From NCBI GenBank assembly GCA_025934475.1, contig JAICXZ010000292.1, positions 1 to 5,288 on the forward strand: a DNA stretch of 5,288 nucleotides. Direction: 5' to 3'. This DNA is from Mucilaginibacter sp. Its GTDB lineage: Bacteria > Bacteroidota > Bacteroidia > Sphingobacteriales > Sphingobacteriaceae. The notes beneath the pieces were generated by a model. The model did not search any database, was not told the origin of the DNA, and saw nothing but the letters and a program-made list of their open reading frames with translations. This document shows, one piece after another, positions 1 through 5,288 of this stretch (its first letter is position 1; each line of letters opens with the position of its first letter). The translations under genes and the position numbers were made by a program.

Positions 1-155
1 AATTTCTCGCTGCTGCGGTCCTTTGGTTTGGGTGGATATTCAATGGCAACACAGTACAGGTAAACGCCAAGTACCAGGATCAGAACAAAGAACCCCAGGC
101 AGACGTACAAAATGCCTCTCACCAGTTTCTGCCAAAATGTTCTTTTCTTAGGCAT
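1..155 (-). CDS. Membrane-anchored protein of unknown function (3'-partial, N-terminal 51 residues)
   Basis: Only the first 51 codons are inside the window. The start ATG (155-153) overlaps the end of the oxidoreductase gene. It is fixed by an in-frame TAG at 170-168, with no other start codon between. The N-terminus is basic (MPKKRTFWQK), followed by one hydrophobic helix at about residues 12-38. A proline- and lysine-rich stretch then begins (EYPPKPKDRSSEK). This is the pattern of a signal anchor with the remainder in the periplasm. There is no clear lipobox, so a lipoprotein is unlikely. From memory, the basic anchor followed by a PPK segment resembles the start of Bacteroidota C45-family (acyl-CoA:6-aminopenicillanate acyltransferase-like) proteins found near flexirubin genes. 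That is only a lead; the catalytic part lies beyond the edge. Confidence 0.8.
   Translation of the reverse strand, partial: MPKKRTFWQKLVRGILYVCLGFFVLILVLGVYLYCVAIEYPPKPKDRSSEK
148..155 (-). other. 8-base stop/start overlap between oxidoreductase and downstream gene
   Basis: Read on the minus strand the bases are ATGCCTAA. The ATG opens the membrane-anchored protein and the TAA closes the oxidoreductase in a different frame. The sequence just upstream has only a weak purine run (AAGATTAGAA) and no clear Shine-Dalgarno, so translation of the downstream gene is probably coupled to the oxidoreductase. The overlap is directly visible; the coupling is inference. Confidence 0.75.
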
Positions 156-1659
156 TTCTAATCTTAGCTACAATGTCGTCATTCCCCAATAAAGCGCAGC
201 AGGTAACAATGGCGCTCATGGAGGCGCCCAAAATACCGTGCAAATTAAGGTTTTGACCAGTTAAAAACAGGTTGGGCAATTTGGTGCGGGGCGAGATAAA
301 GGTCTTTAAGGTATGCTTGTAATCTTTAACTATTCCGTACAGCGATCCATCATCATTCCCGATATAATCCCGGTAGGAGAGCGGCGTGGCCGTATAATAG
401 GTTTTTATACAATCCCTTAACCCCGGAAACTTTCTTTCAACCGCATCGAGTAAGACTTCGGCTTTACGCTTTTTAAATTCGTTATAAGTTTCCCCGCGGT
501 CGTGTTCGTTTGTCGTTGTGTTGAAGGTGTCTTTCCATACTTCCACCTCCGAATAATGCATATAGGCAAGGATAGTTAAACCCTCGGCATATTCTTCCGA
601 CCGGGAGGATGGGGCGCAAAATATCGCGTAACCCAAGGGCCAGTTTTCTTCGGTGTGGTTAGCCGCTGTCCAAACATCTTGTTCGGTTACGCAGTAATAA
701 TTGTGTTTAAAGTACTTAAAGCTTTCTTTCTTGAAAACGACATTGATGGTAAAAGCCGACACCGAATTCTCGAGACTTTTCAACCTGTTACGATAGGCAT
801 TCTTGATCAGCGGCGTGTCCGTTATCTCGAAGGTTTTGACGGGATGCATGTTTGATATAAAATATTTTGCATACATCCTGCTGCCATCTTGTAGCTCGAC
901 ATAACCGGCCAAGCCGTCTTCTTCGGCAATTTTCTTCACCTCGCAGTTGCGGATTATCTTTCCCCCGTTTTCCTTGATGCTATGTGCCAGCAATTTCGCT
1001 ATCTGCGACCCGCCATCAATACATTTCCACGAACTCTCGATATAGCTGTTTAAAATAAGCGCATGAACGTAAAGCGGCGTCTTGTCGGGCTGACCAGCAT
1101 ACAACGCATTGTTGGCCGCCAGCACCACACGTAATTTTTCATTGGTAGTTATGGAATCGATATAGGCTTTGGTGTCAAATTCCAGCACATCAGATTTCTC
1201 ATTCATATTACTTGACGACCGCAAGTTATACAACGGAAATTTGCTGCAAATCTCTTTCATTTTGTCGCAGTAGGTACGTAAGGCTTTTTCTTCGTCTGGA
1301 AAATGAACAAGTAATTTGTCAATAAAGTTTTCGTAACCCTGCGCCATGTTGTATTCGTTGTCGTCGCCCTCGATCAATATTTTGTCAAAGGCATCCACAT
1401 CCTGCAGTTGCAGTTTGAGCTTATCCATAATGCCCAGGTATTTGAATATCTGGTACAGATTCTGCCCCTTTGCCAGCCCGCCAAGGTAATGCACACCCGA
1501 ATCGAAGATAACCTTGTCCCGCGCGTAGGTTTGGAGGGAGCCGCCAATCTGCTTGTTTTTTTCAACGACGCAAACTTTGAAGCCTTCTTTGCCCAAAATA
1601 TCAGCACAAACTAACCCGCCCATGCCGCTACCGATTATCAATACATCAAAATTCTCCAT
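148..1659 (-). CDS. FAD-dependent oxidoreductase, phytoene desaturase / retinol saturase (CrtI-like) family
   Basis: This complete protein of 503 residues is close to the usual size of CrtI-like enzymes. The N-terminus carries the dinucleotide-binding fold: VLIIGSGMGGL (G10, G12, G15) with Glu 33 at the end of strand 2, then IGGSLQTY, and DSGVHYLGG at 53-61. A mid-protein GGSQIAKLLA (216-225) and the C-terminal FAD motif NLFLTGQNLNLHGILGAS (463-480) are typical of the family. Such enzymes introduce, reduce or isomerise double bonds in polyene or isoprenoid chains using FAD. The ATG at 1659 is fixed as the start: an in-frame TAG lies 18 bases upstream (1677-1675) with no start codon between. 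The gene begins two bases after the trifunctional gene stops, so the two are surely co-transcribed. No strong Shine-Dalgarno is seen, which is normal for Bacteroidota. The family is sure. The substrate is inferred: a flexirubin-type polyene or its acyl partner is more likely than a carotenoid, given the neighbour. Confidence 0.92.
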   Translation of the reverse strand: MENFDVLIIGSGMGGLVCADILGKEGFKVCVVEKNKQIGGSLQTYARDKVIFDSGVHYLGGLAKGQNLYQIFKYLGIMDKLKLQLQDVDAFDKILIEGDDNEYNMAQGYENFIDKLLVHFPDEEKALRTYCDKMKEICSKFPLYNLRSSSNMNEKSDVLEFDTKAYIDSITTNEKLRVVLAANNALYAGQPDKTPLYVHALILNSYIESSWKCIDGGSQIAKLLAHSIKENGGKIIRNCEVKKIAEEDGLAGYVELQDGSRMYAKYFISNMHPVKTFEITDTPLIKNAYRNRLKSLENSVSAFTINVVFKKESFKYFKHNYYCVTEQDVWTAANHTEENWPLGYAIFCAPSSRSEEYAEGLTILAYMHYSEVEVWKDTFNTTTNEHDRGETYNEFKKRKAEVLLDAVERKFPGLRDCIKTYYTATPLSYRDYIGNDDGSLYGIVKDYKHTLKTFISPRTKLPNLFLTGQNLNLHGILGASMSAIVTCCALLGNDDIVAKIRNA

Positions 1660-1661
1660 TG

Positions 1662-4600
1662 TTAATTTAGCGCCCTATGTTGTATTGCAAAAACCACATC
1701 CGAACTAAATCTTGGCTGATCCACTGTTGCATAATTCATATTGAAAGTAGTCGCCGTTTCTGCAATCAATTCCTTGTTAAAATTCAATGGTACACTTTTA
1801 TTCTTTGTCCCCATAATAATCACCCCGCCGGGATTCAGGCTGCTTATGCATTTTTCCATGAGCGCCTTTTGGTCCGCAGGTTGCATGCTGTGTATCACAC
1901 CGGATATAATAATAGCATCGTATGAGTCGAAAGTGTACGCCAATGCATCTGCAACAATAAAATGCATCTTGTCATCCCTGCTAAAGCAATTGCTCGCTGT
2001 TTCTATTTTATCTTCATCGCTATCAATAGCTGTAAATTCGCGGTCCGCCGAAGCAAAGTGCATCAGGTAAGTGATAAAACCGGTTCCACAACCAATATGC
2101 AGCATTTTGCCTTTTCGGGGCAGCATCTTGTGAATAGATGAATAATCTTTTTCTAGTCTCAGTTTTATCCTCAAATACCATTCAAACAGAGGCCCTTTGT
2201 AAAGATAATTGTATAGCAGTTGTTCTCTATAATACTTCGGTTGTTCAGTCTCAATACTGAACTTCTTAAACTCTTCCTTAAAATAGCGGCCTATCAGTTT
2301 GGCTTTTTGCGCGTAGTCGGCGCCAAATTGCACGTCGCTTTGTTTTATTCTCGGCAGGAATTTGAGCGATATGGTGCCATCCTTCAGCAAAAAGTCGCCT
2401 TTGGTCATGGTATAGCCTGTGCCATGGATCAGTATCGGTAAAATATCGATGTTAAGCGCCTCTGCCAGGTAAAAGGCCCCTTTGTGAAATCTTTTAATAT
2501 CCCCATCAACGCTTCGGGTGCCTTCCGGGAATATCACGATGGAGTAACCGTGTTTCACCCTGTCCGCTAAAAACTCAATGCCGTTTTCCGCACCTTTTGC
2601 TACCGGGTAAAAATCGGCCATACGCGCCACGGCGCCAAATACCGGCGAGTTCCAGACCCAGTCGTTTGTTATGAAAACCAATTTGGGGTGCAGCATCAGT
2701 GTCGACAGGATATCGAGAAACGACTGGTGATTACAGATAATAACAGCCGGTTCCGAAAACTTTGCGTTTTGCTTATCGATGATCTTCTTCTTCACATTGA
2801 ACATGATATAGATCATGGAGCCGGCAAACTTAGAAAGGATAAAATGGTAAACGAGTTTGGTCCTTTCTTTACCAAATGGACTCAGCTTAAATAACAGGCC
2901 CAATACCGTCAAAATAATACAGCCCGTAACAAAATAGCTGAACGCGAATATGCTCTTAAAGAAGCCGAAGAACGTCCATGGGAATCGCTTCTTGTTCGTC
3001 CTGTTCCTGACCAGGATGTTGAACAGGAACGGGATTAGTATCTGCGACATAATCACCACGCAGGAAATACCGATTATCGAAATAAACGCGATTGATTTTA
3101 AAGCCGGGTGCTTGGCAAATATCAATACGCCCAAACCCGTTACAGTGGTGATGGCCGATAGAAATATCGAGGTTTTGTAGGATGACAGCACCTTTTTGCC
3201 GGTTTTATACTCTTGCAAGAGGCCATCCATGATATAAAGACTGTAGTCATCACCCAGACCGAAGATGAGTGCCGAAATGATAATATTGACGATGTTAAAA
3301 CCAATGCCGAATATCCCCATTAATCCGATGATCCATACCCATGATATAAACATCGGGATAAACGAAACAAAGGTAAGTTCGATTCGGCCATAGGTAAGCC
3401 ATAGAGTAATAAGCACCAGTAGCGATGTCATTACCGCTATCTGAGTAAAATCGGAGTTGATTACGCCTACCAGTTTATTCGCCAGGTATTGCTTATCAAC
3501 AACCGTTACCTGGCTATCATCTTTAAAGGCATCGTAAACAGCCGGTTTATTTTGTGGCGTAGTTTGTACCAGGGTAACAACGGTGGAGTGGTCGGGCTTT
3601 TCGGTGATGAAGTCGTCAAGGAATGTTTTCCTTAGCTCGGCCATATCGCTCTGATCGGTCACGGCATAGGTTTTATTCAGCAGAGCTTTGAACTTATCAA
3701 AGGCTTGCGGCCTGAAACCTAGTGCTTGTCCTTGTTGCTCAAGCGTCGCAAATAGTTTCTGCTTTTTTTCGGGCGTCCAATAGTTGTTCCATCGTGCAAT
3801 TCTTGCTTTTTGCAATGAGTCGGAGATGATGACAGATGAGACTCCCGAATATTTAATTACAATATTCTTATCCTTCAGATCGTCGATTTTCCGGGCGAGC
3901 TTCTCGTTGTTTATCAGCGCCTGATCAAATGTTTTCCCTTCGGTGACCAGGTACACAGATTGAAGCGAGTATTTATTGATCGTCTTCAGCTTAGCTTCGG
4001 CCACTTTTAACTTGGGCGACAGATAATTCATGCCCGATATATCGGATTCAAAAGTGACCCAATTGGCTGTGTAGTAAAACACCACGGTCAACACCATGAT
4101 ACCGGCAATAATGAATTTGTTGTATTCCGGATTGTAGGAAGCCATTTTATCGATCCACGAAAAGTGAATTATCTTGTGATGCTTTTCTTCTTTCCTCGTT
4201 GTGACAAATTGTGGCAGGAATACCAGCGAACAAAATGAGGCCCCGATCAAACTAAAGCCGGCAAATAAGCCCAGATCCTTCAGCATTTCAGATTGCACAA
4301 ACTCGAGGCAAAAGAAACCGCCAATCGTAGTAAAACTTCCGATAGTTAACGGCTGGGTCAAATCCTTGATTACCTGTTCGATACTCTTGGTATGTCGGTA
4401 ATGATTAAAAACGTGCAGCGAATAATTAACGGCAATACCTAACACAACCGAACCAGTGCCCAACGCTATAACTGATATGGTGCCCTTAATAAAGTAAATG
4501 GCCGCTAACGAAAACAAGCCGCCAAATAAAACCGGGATGAGAATGATAATCGGCGCTCTTTTTTTGCGGAAGTAAAGGCCCAAAAATAAGACCAGTACAA

Positions 4601-5288
4601 TAACGGTAATACCCAGCGTAACGCTTGTATCCTGGCGCAACTGCAGGGCGTTACTCGCAAACCCGGCAGCAGCTCCAAAGTACGAGGCATTGATGCTTTT
4701 AAACTCATGGCCCAGATCATTAAAAATGTCATCGAGACCATTCAGGAAAATAACGTTTTTGCCTGTTTGGTTAGGAGGGTAGGTTGGGGTGATGAACAGC
4801 AATAGATTCTTATGATCCCGTGTAACCACATAATCATCATACAGCTCAAAATTCTTATCGTATTGCAGTTGCTGAAGCTTCTTTAGCGCTATGAACGTTA
4901 TCCCGGTCGGGTCATTGCTGATGACCTTTTTTAGTGCGATTCCCGCAGGGGAGGTGAGCGTCCTTAAGTCAGACTGCAACGTTTTGCCAACTTGCTGTGG
5001 CGTGATTAAGGTATCAATGGCCGAATAATCGTTGTCATTCAGATAAATGGGCAAATGATCACCGATAGTTCCAAACAGCTGCAAAGCCAGGTCGTCATCA
5101 ACCTTAAAATTTACCTTTTTTATGTATGGTCCAAGCTTGCTTTGAACCGTCTCGCCAAATTTGTCGGCAAAGGCAACAAGACTGTCTGGTTGTGCGGTGG
5201 TCGAATCCTTTAGAGACACCATGATCACCAGTTTGTCGACGAACTTTGAGTTTTGGAAAATCTCGTTAAGCTTATCAGTGGTCTTATC
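1662..5288 (-). CDS. Trifunctional MMPL-family transporter / PlsC-like acyltransferase / SAM-dependent methyltransferase (5'-partial)
   Basis: This inner-membrane protein has 1208 codons in the window plus a TAA stop at 1664-1662. Residues here count from the first codon at the edge (5288). It holds three domains in order: an RND/MMPL exporter (about 1-760), a membrane-anchored lysophospholipid-type acyltransferase (about 778-985) and a class I methyltransferase (about 1020-1208). The frame is open to the window edge. The first in-frame start-like codon, GTG at 5228, is not convincing: the 20 codons before it read as normal MMPL periplasmic sequence (for example EIFQNSKFVDKLVI), and the expected first membrane helix is still missing. 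No frameshift or internal stop is seen, and the signature motifs of all three domains are present. The same fusion is known from Bacteroidota flexirubin / aryl-polyene loci. The likely role is export and tailoring of a polyene pigment lipid. The architecture is very sure; the substrate is inference. Confidence 0.95.
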   Translation of the reverse strand, partial: DKTTDKLNEIFQNSKFVDKLVIMVSLKDSTTAQPDSLVAFADKFGETVQSKLGPYIKKVNFKVDDDLALQLFGTIGDHLPIYLNDNDYSAIDTLITPQQVGKTLQSDLRTLTSPAGIALKKVISNDPTGITFIALKKLQQLQYDKNFELYDDYVVTRDHKNLLLFITPTYPPNQTGKNVIFLNGLDDIFNDLGHEFKSINASYFGAAAGFASNALQLRQDTSVTLGITVIVLVLFLGLYFRKKRAPIIILIPVLFGGLFSLAAIYFIKGTISVIALGTGSVVLGIAVNYSLHVFNHYRHTKSIEQVIKDLTQPLTIGSFTTIGGFFCLEFVQSEMLKDLGLFAGFSLIGASFCSLVFLPQFVTTRKEEKHHKIIHFSWIDKMASYNPEYNKFIIAGIMVLTVVFYYTANWVTFESDISGMNYLSPKLKVAEAKLKTINKYSLQSVYLVTEGKTFDQALINNEKLARKIDDLKDKNIVIKYSGVSSVIISDSLQKARIARWNNYWTPEKKQKLFATLEQQGQALGFRPQAFDKFKALLNKTYAVTDQSDMAELRKTFLDDFITEKPDHSTVVTLVQTTPQNKPAVYDAFKDDSQVTVVDKQYLANKLVGVINSDFTQIAVMTSLLVLITLWLTYGRIELTFVSFIPMFISWVWIIGLMGIFGIGFNIVNIIISALIFGLGDDYSLYIMDGLLQEYKTGKKVLSSYKTSIFLSAITTVTGLGVLIFAKHPALKSIAFISIIGISCVVIMSQILIPFLFNILVRNRTNKKRFPWTFFGFFKSIFAFSYFVTGCIILTVLGLLFKLSPFGKERTKLVYHFILSKFAGSMIYIMFNVKKKIIDKQNAKFSEPAVIICNHQSFLDILSTLMLHPKLVFITNDWVWNSPVFGAVARMADFYPVAKGAENGIEFLADRVKHGYSIVIFPEGTRSVDGDIKRFHKGAFYLAEALNIDILPILIHGTGYTMTKGDFLLKDGTISLKFLPRIKQSDVQFGADYAQKAKLIGRYFKEEFKKFSIETEQPKYYREQLLYNYLYKGPLFEWYLRIKLRLEKDYSSIHKMLPRKGKMLHIGCGTGFITYLMHFASADREFTAIDSDEDKIETASNCFSRDDKMHFIVADALAYTFDSYDAIIISGVIHSMQPADQKALMEKCISSLNPGGVIIMGTKNKSVPLNFNKELIAETATTFNMNYATVDQPRFSSDVVFAIQHRALN
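1665..2231 (-). other. Class I SAM-dependent methyltransferase domain
   Basis: The C-terminal 190 or so residues form a Rossmann-type methyltransferase. Motif I, the SAM-binding glycine loop, reads HIGCGTG and is encoded at 2099-2079. The acidic residue at the end of strand 2 is the Asp in FTAIDSDEDK. A typical strand 4 follows (YDAIIISGVIHSM), then the post-motif LNPGGVIIMGT. All elements needed to bind SAM are visible. The substrate is unknown. In aryl-polyene and flexirubin pathways the aryl head group can carry a ring methyl, so ring methylation is a possible role, but an O- or lipid methyltransferase cannot be excluded. Confidence 0.85.
2334..2957 (-). other. PlsC-like (lysophospholipid acyltransferase) domain
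   Basis: This domain transfers an acyl group to a hydroxyl acceptor. The catalytic HX4D motif is present as NHQSFLD, with H854 encoded at 2729-2727 and D859 at 2714-2712. Motif III is the intact FPEGTR at 2531-2514, and a motif IV-like ILPILIHGTG follows, with Pro 951. The region aligned with motif II reads ADFYPVAKG and lacks the usual V/I-D-R. Two hydrophobic stretches (about 778-800 and 813-831) precede the catalytic core. They could form the membrane hairpin seen in PlsC enzymes or link the core to the last transporter helix. With catalytic residues intact the domain is probably active. The acceptor need not be lysophosphatidate: in a flexirubin locus it could be a dialkylresorcinol, which is inference. 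Confidence 0.88.
3009..5288 (-). other. MMPL/RND transporter domain of the trifunctional protein
   Basis: The domain shows the two-fold repeat of MMPL transporters, with residues counted from 5288. A periplasmic loop (about 1-220) is followed by helices near 221-240, 246-267, 272-292, 311-331, 336-361 and 392-411. A second periplasmic domain (412-613) is followed by helices near 614-633, 636-661, 664-689, 706-725 and 730-758. That makes eleven visible helices; the twelfth (TM1) should lie beyond the window edge. The two halves align at the proton-relay helices: GIAVNYSLH in the first half and GLGDDYSLY in the second. MMPL proteins use proton motive force to move lipids or lipid-like products out of the inner membrane. 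The cargo cannot be read from the sequence; an aryl-polyene lipid is inferred from the fusion partners. Confidence 0.88.

Noticed and set aside
97..103. Possible lipoprotein cleavage site near Cys 19 of the left-hand partial protein
   Set aside because: The residues before the Cys (LYV) do not fit a lipobox and the Cys lies in the first third of the hydrophobic helix, so a plain signal anchor is the better reading.
655..855. 66-codon plus-strand open frame opposite the oxidoreductase
   Set aside because: It is antisense to a conserved enzyme and has no family signature or ribosome site. The same holds for the other plus-strand frames at 1408-1614, 1677-1925, 2220-2441, 2688-2894, 2950-3180 and 4201-4401.
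1660..1680. Promoter or terminator at the junction of the two large genes
   Set aside because: The stop and the next start are two bases apart, so there is no room for either element. No hairpin with a T-run is seen.
1741..2070. 109-codon open frame on the plus strand
   Set aside because: It lies fully antisense to the methyltransferase domain, whose SAM motifs are intact on the minus strand. The plus-strand translation has no recognisable family features, and it is the kind of shadow frame expected opposite a real gene.
4505..4741. 78-codon minus-strand frame inside the transporter domain
   Set aside because: It is an out-of-frame reading of the MMPL sequence, which is continuous and motif-bearing in its own frame. 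The 77-codon minus-strand frame at 1374-1607 inside the oxidoreductase is rejected for the same reason.
5226..5228. GTG as the start codon of the trifunctional gene
   Set aside because: The frame stays open upstream to the window edge with MMPL-like sequence, and the first membrane helix would be missing.

Overview
The window looks like a stretch of a Bacteroidota chromosome, most likely a Sphingobacteriales-type genome such as Mucilaginibacter or Pedobacter. That placement is inference. It rests on the protein families present, the moderate GC content judged by eye, the lack of strong Shine-Dalgarno sequences before both visible starts, and above all one very large protein that joins an MMPL transporter, a PlsC-type acyltransferase and a SAM methyltransferase. 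I know that fused architecture from flexirubin / aryl-polyene pigment loci of this phylum.

All coding sequence is on the minus strand, so the genes read from right to left. First comes the trifunctional MMPL-acyltransferase-methyltransferase protein (5288 to 1662). Its reading frame is open to the right edge, so its true start lies outside the window. Two bases later a complete 503-residue FAD-dependent oxidoreductase of the phytoene-desaturase / retinol-saturase type begins (1659 to 148). Its last 8 bases overlap the start of a third gene (155 to 1), of which only a 51-residue membrane-anchored N-terminus is visible. There is no intergenic space over about 10 bases, and no terminator, RNA gene, repeat, insertion sequence or CRISPR array was seen. 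The window is the interior of one tightly packed operon that continues on both sides.

Working model (inference): the operon belongs to flexirubin-type pigment biosynthesis. The transporter part would move a polyene lipid across the inner membrane. The PlsC-like part would esterify an aryl-polyene acyl chain to an acceptor, possibly a dialkylresorcinol. The methyltransferase would decorate the molecule, and the oxidoreductase would adjust double bonds in the polyene or acyl chain. None of the diagnostic core genes (ketosynthases, aryl ammonia-lyase, DarA/DarB) lies in the window, so the pathway assignment comes from the family of the visible genes and not from core enzymes. The most notable sequence details are the three-way fusion, an Asp-to-Asn change in only one of the two transporter half-repeats, and an acyltransferase acceptor motif that departs from the standard PlsC pattern.
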